A stretch of 64,000 bases of DNA from Alnus glutinosa (lineage: Eukaryota > Streptophyta > Magnoliopsida > Fagales > Betulaceae): assembly GCF_958979055.1 (NCBI RefSeq), contig NC_084894.1, positions 3,725,001 through 3,789,000 of the forward strand, in the 5' to 3' direction. Shown here in pieces: positions 35,180-47,748 of this stretch. Position 1 is the stretch's first letter. Each line of letters begins with the position of its first letter. The translations under genes were made by a program, and so were the position numbers. Below the pieces are notes generated by a model. That model made no database searches. It was given only the letters and a program-made list of their open reading frames with translations, and was not told the origin of the DNA.

Positions 35180-35389
35180 TAAGTCTCTTACAAACTACGT
35201 AACAGTACTTACGTGACACTTATCACGTCAACTACTAAAATGTAAATTGTCACATGGCAACCCACATGACACTTACCACATTTACAAATTGACTTGATCG
35301 ATAATTCACCAACCACTTACTACATCAGCCACTAAAATCATGCAGACTGTCACATGGCACACATTTCCATGAAATGTGGACGATTTGTT

Positions 35390-37440
35390 AGGAAATTAAT
35401 CTTATTTTTCAAGACCCGTGCGATACGAAAAAATAAGAAAAAAGCGAAATGAAAGACTTACAAACAATCACACAAGAACACAAGATTTACGTGGTTCACC
35501 ACTAAAAGCTACACCCATAGAGTTGCAGCAGATTTCATTATGATAGAGAAATAATACAAGAGACTATTACAACCTACAAACGTTGATTAAACTATTCAAC
35601 TTCAAATCTCTATAGAAAACCTAAAAAATACCTGTCGGTATTTCTACAATTTTCTTATCACAACAGAGTCTCAAAACAGGTCTTTAAATAGAAAACTTGA
35701 GTTTTCAAGCAGTTGTGTTCAAACGCTCTCACGACGTGTCCAAACGCGACTAGGGTTTCATAGCTTTATACCCCGCATGTTCGAACACGTCAACACACTG
35801 TCCGAACATGCCCAAAAAAGCGTACATTCTAGAACACCTATTCGGACGAGCCTTGCTGCCTGTCTGGACAGGCTTGGCAAAAGCCTACTTGTTGGAGTGC
35901 CTGTCCGGACATACCAACTTGCTTTTCGAACAATCTCCACAAAATAATACGGTCACATAAGTTTGTAAGGGATAATAAAAAGTATAGTATCTAAACATTA
36001 TTTTAAAAAAAGAATTGTAACATGCATGCCCTTTTTCACTTAAAAATTACTCAAGCATAAATTGGTATCTTCGCCCATAGTTATATACAAAACAAATGAA
36101 GTCAATTATCTCTCGATTAAAATAAGAAAATTAGAATCTTGAGAGCCACATAAAAAATTTAAAAAAAACAAAAAAAAAATTGAAAAAAAACAAAAAGAGA
36201 AAAAGATTCTTTCAGCCGATCGACGTGCAGCCTCAAGATTCCAAAGGCTCATAATCTTGTATGGGTCCCAGTTCTTGGCACCCTCTCTCAAATTGGATGG
36301 AACCTATATATTGATCATGATGATTAAACTGTCTCATCAAGGAAGATGATGATTAGGCACTCACCTTATGGCCTCAAAACAAGGGAAGAGAAGGGGTCTA
36401 TGTGTCATGAACCAATGATATGATCACACGTGGACCATGGTGGATGACAGATCTGAAATGCAACCATACTCTTTATATAATCACCAACTTGTGATGTCCT
36501 TTTTGGACCAAAGTATCACCCACTTGTGCATTGTGTCTCTTTCATTTCTTAATGACTATTAAAGAAAACCAGTGAGATCTTACCTCAGCTGGGAAATATT
36601 ATGCAGCAATGGAAAAAAGTCAAACCAGAAAAGATTTTTTTTCTTCTTCTATTTTTTCTTTGTTTGACAGGTAAAAACTTTGTTCACTTGGCCGGTAATC
36701 GTATTTTCAATTAGTGTTATGACAAAACTAATATTCCAGGATCACTAAAGAAGCAGAAAAATTATAAAATATCAAATAGTCATAACACAAACTCAAGAAA
36801 CACCAAGATTTAATAGGTTCAGTCTAACAAGCCTACATACATTGGCGGAAACGATCCAGAAGAAATTCACTATCAAAAGGATGGAGTACAAAGTGCAATA
36901 CAAAGAGCAATCACTAAAACTCAAAAGCTCCAATACACCCAAATCTCACTCTCACACAACAAAGGAGAACTAAATACAAAAGAAAAAATTTCTCTTAGTT
37001 CCCTTCTCTCTTAGCACACAAGAGATATACAATGAGACATACAAGTGAGGCAACAAAAGGGACTTATCTCTTTAAAAAGGAGCTACCGAAACTGCACTTC
37101 AAACTGCTAGACACCCTTCTCCTTCTCTTCTTTTTTCTCACCCCACACACAAAGGGACCGGAAGAGGCTTCTCTCGCACACTACACTCCAAGGGACCAAA
37201 TGAGGCTTCTGCCTATTTTTAACAACAGGCCATTTTTTTTCTTTCTTTTCTTTTCACAAGCTTCTAGAACAAGCTGGCTTCTCCAAGAAGCTACTCCAAG
37301 TCAAGGCAAACGTGTGCTAGAAAGAAAAGACAAAAGATGTAAAGGGGGGGCCACCAGTATGGACTTGATAAATCAAGTCACGAACTCTACAATTAGTTTG
37401 AAGCATTCCGGTCACAGATTAGAAATATGAATAGTTTACA
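35390..37440. repeat. LTR-retrotransposon-like debris and AT-rich DNA
   Basis: 35440-35720 and 36770-37010 carry antisense LTR-like text (AACACAAGATTTACGTGGTTCACC, and CACCAAGATTTAATAGGTTCAGTC). This is the common plant repeat in which a transcript-start region reads 'GTGAACCACGTAAATCTTGTG' on the other strand. No pol domains were seen. ORFs such as 37032-37430 are low-complexity. Confidence 0.4.
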
Positions 37441-37472
37441 TAAAGTAGGTGGATTGTAAAGACAATCATAAA

Positions 37473-37618
37473 TGTTAAGTCCTATATTAGTTTTGCATTA
37501 GGTAAAATTCGGCCTCATAAGTGATTTTAGGGAGCTCTAAATCGATTGGTTCTTTTATAGTGATAGCACAGATGTAGCTAGAGCTTTTGTCCAGGGTCGT
37601 TACAAATGATATCAAAGC
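37473..37618 (+). mobile_element. LTR plus primer-binding-site remnant (TRIM-like)
   Basis: A 132-bp segment TGTTAAGTCC...GGTCGTTACA (37473-37604) has TG/CA ends. Two bases later comes TGATATCAAAGC, close to the tRNA-Met primer site TGGTATCAGAGC. No second LTR or TSD was found. Confidence 0.45.
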
Positions 37619-38426
37619 AACCTAGTAACGCTATGTGGTAACTGGTCTCAAATTGGAAAGATGAATAGCCTACATAAAGTGATAGCACATATGTGAATAG
37701 CATTTTCCCTCCGTCGTTGCATAGGTAGCACAAAGAGTTAAGTTGCCAAAACTCACACCCATCATGTGATGAGCCCCATGAATGATGGAGGGGTGTAATC
37801 ATGTGCAATCATTAACACATTCCATGTTTTCAATATGATTCACCTGCATGGAAGACATAATCCAAGGATTTGAATAGAAGGATTACTTTAGAATAGGAAA
37901 GAAATAATGTTCACTAATACTCTCAGTATTGGTTGAATTATATCAATAAGCAATTGGCATAAAGTCATTAAATTAGGTAAGAAAAAAGTTACCAGCTCCA
38001 AGAAAGAAGAATCAAACACTATTATAAAGTAGAACAGATTTTTTAGCTACCCTATTAAGAAACCTGCACTGGTTTGGTATAATTATTGTCATATTTGACA
38101 TTCAGAGGCTCTGCTTCAGCCTACAAAGTAGTTATTATCTAAGAACCTGTATATGCACTAACTACCCATCTCCAGTCTACCCCCGATGGACCCCAACACA
38201 GAACCATCATGAGCTCTCTCATGGCCATGAAAAGATACTTGTCCTTCCAAAAATGATGGTTAGTCCTTTAAACCGTACTGTAAAGCCTTTTCTGCTATGG
38301 TCCATATGGGGGGCACCACAGAAGATACAAACCAACCAAACTCGTCCCTGACAAAATCTGAATATCTAAAGTCTTTTGGAACTGTTTCTATTATGTCTGG
38401 TCCTCTTCAGGTTCCCCAGCTCCACC

Positions 38427-41400
38427 ATGTCCATGTTCCATTCAATATTTTTCATCCGGGTCCTTTTTCCAGTAAGCTATTTTCTGGTTCTTGCTCATGC
38501 TTCATGTTCATGGTGCCCACCTGATCATTTTGGTCAACAAACAGACCAGCAATTCCAGCAGAAAACAGATAGGTTTTGGGAGTTTAACGAGCAAACCAAT
38601 AGCTGGGTTGAAGTAGAACTGCCTTATGATCTCGTCTCTTGTGTTAATGATAACTGTACTAAAGTGGGTTCGATCAGTCCAATCTTAGAAACAGAGTATG
38701 ATATTGTTCCTGAACAAAGGGAGAGTTTGCAAAAGAAAGATGGTCATGGAGGGCAGGAAGAGAATTCTAATACTGTTGTTCTGCCTCAGAGAAAGAGAAT
38801 TTCACTGACTAAAATGTCTGAGACATCCATTTGGGTGACTGGTGAAAGTGGCTCTATCTATGAGAGGTTTTGGAATGGAGTGCAGTGGGTGATTGCTCCC
38901 CATGATTTACAAGTATTAGCAGGTCATGCAATCTCTGTTTTTATTGTCAATCAGACAATTCTTGCTCTATCTGAATCAGGAATTCTATATCAGGTACTAC
39001 AATCCACCAGTTGTCTCAAAAATTTGTATCAGATAACATCTTATGGGATTACATAATTCTTGAATTTACACAAATACACAATCTTATAATTCTTCTTAAT
39101 GAACTTTCTCATGTTACATCTTTTTGTTGGTATACAAACTAATTATCAGTGACCATCTGATTTACTGGCTATGTTCTATGAAAGGTTGAGATCAGGTTAA
39201 GGACCCAAGTCTAAAAAGAAATCTAAACATATGAAATTCTGGCCCTTGAATCGAAACAACAGCCTGCTCGATGGAAATGGACTAAAACTAACTTATATTG
39301 GAACAGCTACAGTATCCTTGTTTCTCTCATACCCCGATTAAATCCTTTTTTGTCTTCAGATGCAAGTCAGCGAGAGCTCACAGGCAGTTTGGGTAGACTT
39401 CACGCCTAGACTGAATCAAGACACAGGTAGAGAAGGGGAGCAAAGTTCTGCAATATCAATAAAGTCTGGTGCTGTATCACATGATGGAGTGTGAGTATAT
39501 AAATTTTTACTTTTTGAGTAAAGTGCTATTTTAAACCAAATCGCTAAAAATATATCATTTGGGGGTTTGTTTTTAAAAACTTACTTTTTTAAAGGTTAAA
39601 ACTGCAATTTTAAAGGTCAAGCTGCGATTTTACCAAACGTTTAACCGCTTTTTAAAAAATCACGTTTTTAAATTACACGTTTTAAAATCCTTGTTTTTAG
39701 AACGAACATTCTGAAATCGCAAACTCAAACAGACTATAAGTTTTACATAAATCATCACTGCAAGAAATTTGTCTGTCTCTCTCTAAATTAACTCCTTGGT
39801 TTTGCTAATTGCCTGCCAGGAGAGTTTATTTTTGCACTAGAAAGGGGACATTGTTTGAGCTTAGTGGGGTTGAGCCTCCAAGGTAAGACTTACATATATA
39901 TGATCGTAGCCATCATAGCTAACACTAGCACCTTAAGGTTTACATTTTAGTGTCTATCTATAATGTAGATTCCGATGGGGAGACTCTAATTTCACTTGGA
40001 CGTTTGTGCTGTAAACGTAGAACAGATGGGTTAATCATGGCCGGCCACCGGGTGCAAATGTTGCAGCAATAGCTGATGCTGGTACTATCAGAACAGAAGT
40101 AGTGTATACCATAAGGTGTAATCTCTGTCTCTCTCACATGTAACCTAAAAGGAAATTGTTAGTTACCAGTGTTAAGAAGAACCATGTGCATAATCTGAGT
40201 GCTTTATATCATATTGAGCTAAATTGTCACTGTACAATGCAGTTCTATAGGAGATCTTTATGAATATGACAGAAGCTCAAAACCATCATGGAAGAAGCAT
40301 ATATGGAGAGAAGGAACAGGACAGGATGCTTCTCTGATTCCATCAATGGGGTGTACTTTACATGGCCTGAGTGGAGATTATTCAATATCCCTCTTTCTTT
40401 TAACTAAGGTGCTTCATCCAAGCATCTATAAACTGATGCATCTATCTTTTACCAATAGTTATTATCTAAATTCAGCATTAGAGTATACAAAAGCGAAAAC
40501 TATTAGGATGATCCACAGAATGATCAAAGAAGAAAAACCCCTCATCCCTACCCCACGCCCCACCTGAGGAAAAAGAAAAAAAGAAAAGGAAAAGAAAAAG
40601 AAAATGACACACAATCACACACAAAGAAAACGAATGGAGACAAATCTTTGCGGTGTTAAAGTATTGATTAAATGATTAAATTTATTCATTCCTATTAGCT
40701 TAAGCTTTTGAGATAAGTGGTGATTTAACAAGCTGTCAGTGGTAGAGAGAATATCTAGAATGATAAAGGGAATAATATGAAACAATATGACAATGAATCA
40801 AGATACTTTTCGGTTAGTAATGAAGCTAGAACTGTTACCATATTGAGTTTTGAGTCCTGGAACAAAATTTGCAGACTCGTTGAAATTTTTGAAGATCCAA
40901 AAGATTTTTGTGAATGGTTAAAGCATGAGGTATGCAATAGACTGCATCCACTTTACTACAAGCTACAAGGAATCCTCTGTTCTAATACAGCTAGAGAGTT
41001 TTGACTAATGCTGTCATATATATCTACAAAGCTTTAATATACATGCATGGATCTTGTTAGACCTAAAGGCCCTTACTTCAGCTGAGTATTTGTGTATCTT
41101 ACATTTTCTTTCCAAATTTAACACAATCCTCTAACAAGATTCTGCATATGTACAGGGTGGTAGTTTGGTAGAGAGACGACTACACCAAAGGAAGTGGAAA
41201 TGGGTAGTCCATGGAAGTCCAAAAGATCAGCATCTGACATCTATCACACCAACTCTGCAAGATGAGTTAAATGAAAAAAATTTATCACTGTTTCTCACTA
41301 CATCGGCTGGTTTCATTTATGAATATCGAATACCAAAACAATCAGGTGAGTCAAGCAGGCATTATGAACAAACTGATTTCCTATTAATTAAATACCTTTA

Positions 41401-44400
41401 GAAGCAGTTTCCCAATCTGAATCTTACAAGGACAAGCATTTTTCCTTTTAAAGGATTTGTGTACCACCTATAGCCTTCATTAAAACTGATGATATGATAA
41501 TTCAAATTGCATATGGTAACATTGTCACCAACTAAAACATTAAGAAAAATAACCCTCCATTCAAGATCACATCTGAAAGAAGTTTAGGAAGATTGGCTTC
41601 TAAAATGCCACCAGATTTTCGTTTGTGATTTACTGGTGATCAAGAAACCAATTTTTCACACAAAACTATCATCCTTGCTCTGGAAGTAATTAGTAGGAAA
41701 AGCAGGTGCAGCCTGCCCATTAGAGAAGCTAAGATGGTCCACCAGAGGTTGCAAGGGTCAGTATAGCATATATCAGTCCCGAAGTAAAGTAATTTGTTCA
41801 AATGGTATTAATTATCTTGAACACTCTATAATGGTATTCATTATCAAAGCATTTATTCAAAAGCAATGAAAAACGGTGATAAACATGTAGAATATGGGAT
41901 CATATACCCTACTTATCGAAGTTCCTAGGCTCCCTTAAATGAACTGCTAAGGACTCAAATTGTGTCTGGTAAAGAGAAGTTACCAAACAAACCTCTAGTT
42001 GATGATAACCATAAAATTTATATTTCATGCAACATATTTTTAGGTGCATGATACAAATTGTAGTTGCTGCAACACAATAAATAGAGTTTGAAAAAAATTG
42101 CATATAAATTATGGATTGCTAAAGGAGAATCAACAGATTTTCTGAATAGAAAACTTAACTATGCATCATAAATGTAAAATTCTTCAAATGAAAACAGGTA
42201 TTGCTCAAGAGGACCAAATTCCAGATGCATGGGTGAGTCATATGCATCCCCCACAAGCAAAAGCTGCAAGAGGTATTGCTGGACTACAATTTCATGTTGG
42301 CAGGATACTGTTCCCACTGGATGATGGAAGACTTGCAGAACTGCATCTACCAGGCCTAGGCGGGGAAAATTCTGGGCCAACTCATCAGCTTAATGTCCGA
42401 AGAAAAGCATCAAGTAAATATATATGGTCTATAATAGATGCCCCCGAGACAGAAGGATGGAATGCTGAGTATTGCACAGAAAAACATGGATCCTCAAATT
42501 GCATCATAGGTGTAAAAGATGAGTCAAATGGTATAGGAATTACAAGATCAATGACAAGATGGCGAAAGGGAAGCCAAGCACAAGCTTACTTACCTCCAGG
42601 TGCATCAGGTAGTGGCCCAATGATATCTATGGAAGAATTTAGTTTCCCAGATAATTGGATCAACACGAACTTTCGTCTAAGGCTGATGCATGAAGGAAGA
42701 TCGTTTTTCCTAATAACAGATGGTGGTTTGACTTTTGAATATCTTTATACTGAAAATGTATGGCTGTGGCTGAAGCATGACCACTCAACTGCTATCAAAG
42801 GTGCACTAGGAAACTACAATGGAAGTTTGTATGTCGTTGACACATATGGCAGTTTGCTTATTAGGGAAAGGAGCAGCAGTGAGCTGACATGGATAAACTG
42901 CACTTCTTTGAGGAAAGGAGGGCAAGTTATTGGAGGTCCTCCATGGGATGGAATGCCAGGTAGAACCATGAGAGTAACGCCAGAAGATTCACTCTTCTTT
43001 GTGAGCAAAACTGGAAGATTACTACAGTTCACAGTAAGTTACAAGAACCATACAAAATGAGTACATCTACTGCTTCAATTACTTAAACTATTGAAAAATA
43101 AATCGTAAACATATCTTTCTCGATTTTACCATTGATTCACTTATCTCGGCCCATTTTTGTTAAATCACCATTTATCTTAAACACTAAAGCCGATAGAAAA
43201 TAGTAAATTTAATAATTTAATTAATACTTTTAACAATTTTGACCTCATCATATACATTGTTCTGTAGGTTGCCCTGAGGAAGTTTAAATGGAAAGATTGC
43301 CGAAACCCTCCAAACAGTAAAATTGCATCTATTGTAGATCAGGAAATGTTCAGGGAAAATATAGTGTTCGTGCTTGGAAGGAATGGTAGGCTATATCAGT
43401 ATAACAAAGTGACTGAAGTGTGGCACGAGCATTACCAGTCTCAGCATTTGATCCTGTCAAGATTGCCTGGAACTGCCATGAGGCCATCGCTGCTATCACT
43501 TATGGGCTCAATTTTCATGCTTTCAGAAGATAGTAGGCTAGTTGAATATCACTGGAATACATTGGATGGGTGGAACTGGGTGGAACATGGAACACCATAT
43601 AAAGGTGTGTCCTTGGTTGGTTCACCTGGCCCATGCTTTGATGGTAATCAACTGTTGTTGATTGGTTCAGATGGAAAAGTATATCTGAGGTACATGGATA
43701 ATCAAATGACTTGGAAATGGAAGAGTTGCGGGTTTCCATATATGGGAAATATTGTTGCTGACAAGCAAAGACAAGAGGAAGACAAATACAGGGAGGAAGA
43801 CATTTGTGTTGATGAAGATTTTGAAGCTAGCTTAGAGATGAATGCAGAAAACCTTAATGATGTTAGTGGAAACTGTGACCCAAAGGTATGCAGTTAGTAT
43901 CAAACTTCGCCGATGGCTAGTATATATTTGTGAAAGTAATATTAATGGTGAGTGTTCAAAATATATGCAGGTGGCAGCTACAAGGCCAATTCCATTTTCT
44001 GAAGATTCAGTTATCTTTGAGCTAAGAGATGGCAGAGTAAGCAATCATTATCTTAATCTACTAATATTTCTGGTTACCTAATAGTGACTACAAGTGACAT
44101 CCAATGTTCAGTTGGAATCCAGTTCCTCCAGGAGAGGTTTTTAGCTCTGCACATAGATATACAGTGAGTTCATACCAATGGAGATGGAGTTTAATGCAAA
44201 ACTAAGTGGTATTATACAAGAAAGATAAATTCTATATAATTGCATAAGTCTTCTGTGTTAAATCACCACTTATCCCAAAAGCTCGATTTAACATGCTATT
44301 AGGGCGAATGTTCTAAGTTTGAACCTTATCTCTTTCATTTACCTTCCATTTCAACTAAATATTCCACGTGTTGAACCTTCTTTATTAAGGGAGAGTTTAA

Positions 44401-44882
44401 GCCCACATATGAAGGAGAGTGTTAGACTAAATTGATCTCTTCCTATCAGCTTAAACTGCTAGAATAACTGGTGCTTAATCTTAGGTGATTCTCCCTCGTC
44501 TCGTTTCGACATTTGGTTCTACTTCTATCTTTTTGTTTCAGCTACAATCATTGTTTGGAGCTGTTATGTCTTTGCTGCAGAATACTCCACCCCATTGGGA
44601 GCAGCTGTTATGCACTTCTCCATTTCATTCAACCTACTTGATCTCCTCCCATAAGGATGATCAATCCGAGCTACCAAAAAGGATCACTCTTTATGTCATC
44701 AATTTTCAGTACATGTTCATTTTAATGCCAAAAATTATGTTAAGATTATTGCTAATATTGCTATGTCACTGCAGCTGGCAGAATTGCAACGAATAGAGGG
44801 CACACATTGGGTATGGTCTCGTACCATTGGCACTCCAACAAGCTTATGCGTAGCAAATTATTGGACTGCTTTGGCCACATGA
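38427..44882 (+). CDS. Secreted beta-propeller-like (PLL/tectonin-type) plant protein
   Basis: Ten exons (38427-38993, 39360-39490, 39820-39882, 40026-40115, 40243-40408, 41156-41345, 42198-43033, 43268-43885, 43971-44036, 44775-44882) keep frame and give 944 residues. All borders are GT-AG. ATG 38427 was chosen because it opens a hydrophobic signal peptide (about residues 1-25) ending near AHASC. The rest is a long run of blade-like repeats with the pattern 'G.....Y......W......P' (SIWVTGESGSIYERFWNG, GDLYEYDRSSKPSWKK, GRLYQYNKVTEVWHEH, GKVYLRYMDNQMTWKW), the signature of lectin-type or tectonin propellers. I recognise it as a conserved, uncharacterised land-plant family. The ligand is unknown. 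An exon-like block at 44542-44710 lies in the last intron but is not used in this model. Confidence 0.82.
39535..39735. mobile_element. Small inverted-repeat element in intron 2 of the beta-propeller gene
   Basis: The left end GGGGTTTGTTTTTAAAAAC and the right end (reverse complement AGTCTGTTTGAGTTTGCGATTTC) bracket repeats of GCGATTTTACCAAAC/AAATCACGTTTTTAAA words. Resembles short non-autonomous hAT-like MITEs. TSD not resolved. Confidence 0.4.
40640..40735. repeat. Intronic dispersed repeat (copy in intron 5)
   Basis: CCTATTAGCTTAAGCTTTTGAGATAAGTGGTGATTTAAC matches, in reverse complement, the TTAAATCACCACTTATCCCAAAAGCT of 44260-44285 and the start of 43150-43260. It belongs to a common plant dispersed repeat, class not determined. 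Confidence 0.55.
43150..43260. repeat. Intronic dispersed repeat (copy in intron 7)
   Basis: GTTAAATCACCATTTATCTTAAACACTAAAGCCGATAG followed by an AATTTAATAATTTAATTAATAC tail. The same tail occurs near 32170-32240. Confidence 0.5.
44250..44490. repeat. Intronic dispersed repeat (copy in intron 9)
   Basis: TTAAATCACCACTTATCCCAAAAGCTC ... TTCAACTAAATATTCCACGTG ... GGAGAGTGTTAGACTAAATTG ... CTATCAGCTTAAACTGC. The longest of the three copies in this gene. Confidence 0.55.
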
Positions 44883-45542
44883 AACAAAACACAAGCTACA
44901 CATCCATAGTACTGACATAGAAAAGTCAACAAGCTTATGCATACCTTTTTCTTCTTCTTCTTCTTCTTTTAAACTTGACATGAAAGGAGGTAGGATTGAA
45001 GCAACAACCCACTTGATCAACCACTTGTACAAAGTGAAGAAATACAATGATGTAATCTATTCTTGAATACATTAACAATCAACAAAATCGCCTTGTTCAA
45101 AAAAATAAATAAAGAAATAAAGGCATTTTTTTTTATTTTTTTTTTTAATTATCATGACAAAATTCTGAGTGCAAAGGCCCCAAATTTCTACTTCTCAAGA
45201 TAAATTTTTAAATTCTGTATTAATGATTACTTTTAGATTCCATATTTTTCCTGATAATCAATGCCCTCGGAATCTTAATCCCAATGCTAATTTTTTCTGA
45301 GTTTTTATTCCTAGAATTTCCTTACTGATTTGATTGAGACATAGATTTATTGTTTGATTAAGTAGATGAATCTATAATACAATGATAAATATCAGTAGGA
45401 GGCATATATTGTTTGTAATTCAATTTCAGAATAACATTTTTTGTCAACTAGCTTATGGAGTAAATTATGGTTATCTCTAAAACTCTTTAACCCATTTGGA
45501 GATTGCACGACACCTCGAAATGAAACAATTAAATTTACCATA

Positions 45543-45690
45543 GAGAAATGATATTTTTACATCTTCTATACATCTCATTTTTAAATCTACCTTTGGATTT
45601 ATGGGACCCATAAATTCAATGGTGGATTTGAAACTTAGTTGTATGTAGATATACAAGAGATGTATAAAAGATGTAAGTGTTTCATTTCTC
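45543..45690. mobile_element. MITE with GAGAAATGA ends (same family as 11394-11585)
   Basis: 148-bp near-palindromic element: GAGAAATGATATTTTTACATC at the left, and GAGAAATGAAACACTTACATC as reverse complement at the right, then TTnTATACATCTC on both. The flanking 9-mers do not match, so the TSD has decayed. Confidence 0.6.
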
Positions 45691-45783
45691 CTCGTCGAAT
45701 TGAAATTACTAAATTAGTGAAACCAACACTATATTACAGTGCAAAGCTGCAAACATGAGAATTGTACCCACTTAATTATTTAA

Positions 45784-46303
45784 AGGGAAAAATACAATTT
45801 AGCTCCCAAACTACCACCTGTTTTCCGGATGGTTCCCAAAACTATCAAGGCTTGCACTCTGGCCCTCCAAACTACCAAAACCTTTGAAAATGTTCCTTTT
45901 GGCGAAATATCCCCATAATACCCATGTCACGTGTCATTTTTAAATTTAAAAAAATTAAAATAATAAAAAAATTTCTAAAAAATTCTTTAAAAAAATTAAT
46001 AAACTAAAATTTAATTTCTTATTTTTATTTTTTAAAAATAAAAAAATAAGCAGTACGTCCTCCGGTCGATTGCAATATTTTTTTTAGTTTTAATTTTTTC
46101 TAATTTTTTTCTAACTTTTTTGAATTTTTTTTTTTATTTGAAAAATGGCATGTGGCAGAGGTATTATAAGAATATTTCGCCAAAATAGGCATTTTTCAAA
46201 AGTTTTAGTAGTTTGGGGGGGCCAAAGTGCAAGCCTTGGTAGTTTGGGGGCCATCCGAAAAACGGGTGGTAATTTGTGGGCTAAATTATGTTTTTTTTTC
46301 CTT
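45784..46303. mobile_element. MITE with ~165-bp terminal inverted repeats
   Basis: The left arm (AGGGAAAAATACAATTTAGC, CCAAACTACCACC, GGCTTGCACTCTGGCCC, TTTTGGCGAAATAT, ATGTCACGTGTCATTTTT) is matched in order by the reverse complement of the right arm (AAGGAAAAAA, AATTTAGCCC, AATTACCACCCG, GGCTTGCACTTTGGCCC, TTTTGGCGAAATAT). AT-rich flanks make the TSD ambiguous. Confidence 0.7.
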
Positions 46304-47748
46304 ATTTAAATATGTATCTTTATAAGAGAGATAGAGAGATGTTAGGTAAAGAGATTTTAAACAAAAAAAATCCCGCTTTTAGGGATATTTTAATGCAAAT
46401 AAATAGACAATTGCTACGCTGGCTTTGGTTGGAGATTGAGAAAACAATACGAGACTTAGAACTTTAGGGTTTGCTTTGGTTATTTGGTTCTTTTATTGGC
46501 TTAGGGCCTAGGGGAGTGGACTACTTCTCCGTCTCTGGGAGGATCCAACGAATTTGAACCCTAAGCGGAATGAAAATATTTTCTACAATTCTTTTCCAAG
46601 AAGATGGTTCGTCGAAAATATTTTAGAAATTTAATTATAATGAAAATATTTTGAGTTTGGTTTGAAATCTGAGACCTTTTTGGGCAAAAGTCTTCCATAA
46701 TGAGAAAGAACAATCTTAAATGGACTAAATTTATTATTTGTTTTAAATTCTTCAATATGATTTGATTTGTACATTAAAGGAACACTTGTCAACGTTCTAA
46801 ATTGTCACTTGTCGCAAATTTTAAGCAATTCTATTAAAAATGAATGTCAAAATCGCATACTCCCTCTATTAAAAATTACATGCATTTTAAACACGTCAAT
46901 TTAATAGACTAAATTTTTTAAAAAAAAAAAAAAATCAACCTAATTTGAAAAAAAACTTTGTCAAACAAATATTACTGTAGCCTAGCATGGAGGAACAAAT
47001 TTCAAATATAACCCAATTGATAGGACTTTATTTCCTTATAAAACATGCTATTGTCACGGCAGCAGGAGTTATAAATAAGAGTGATTGCTCTTGTTTATGA
47101 TTTGAATCGCATTGATACATAAGTATAAAATTAAATCAATTATAATCTAATTCATTTAATTAAACAACCCTTTAACACTAACTCTTTAATTTTATGTTGA
47201 GTTTATATTAAACTCGCAAGTCGTGTAAAAATTTCTCAAGGAGGAGAAGACTTGGGGTGAAAATTCTGACCAAGAAAAACAAAAAGGCTTGGGTGAAAAA
47301 TATCTGCCCCTCGACTTTTTTCATTCTGAATTCGAGAGACATTTCAATTGGTTAAATTATAGCAACCATTTTGGGACAATGATCTTCTCCATTTTAAATG
47401 AAATAAATAAAAAATAAATGTTAACATGTCTTTTAAAATATTTAATTAACATAAAATTATATAAGATGCACCAACTTTGAATCCTGACAATAAAATAGAT
47501 ACTATCCATTTCTTTTGAAATGAAAAAGAAAAACGAGGAGGAAGAGTATTAGAGTATTAAAAACACATATCACTACAATTAATAATCAAGGTAAACCATC
47601 ATGAGTAAAAACACCACACAAGGGCGAAATGTGAAGTCCTTGGGGAACACAAAATCTATAAAAGGAGTTAATCAAAGCATCAACATAAACATTAAGGTCC
47701 CCTCATAGCTAATTCCCGAATCCTCATGAAAGAACAATACATGCCACA
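46304..47748. other. Intergenic DNA between two 3' ends
   Basis: No gene was found. It separates the convergent 3' ends of the beta-propeller gene and Y14. A degraded repeat block at about 47095-47245 shares words with 54240-54410. The last ~150 bp is the probable Y14 3' UTR. Confidence 0.5.

Noticed and set aside
37032..37430. 132-codon ORF
   Set aside because: Low-complexity Phe/Leu text in LTR-like debris, no family resemblance.
44485..44796. Adding the 103-codon frame as a regular exon of the beta-propeller gene
   Set aside because: No GT donor ends it in the right phase, and skipping it joins exon 9 to exon 10 in frame with a family-like C-terminus. Reported as a finding instead.
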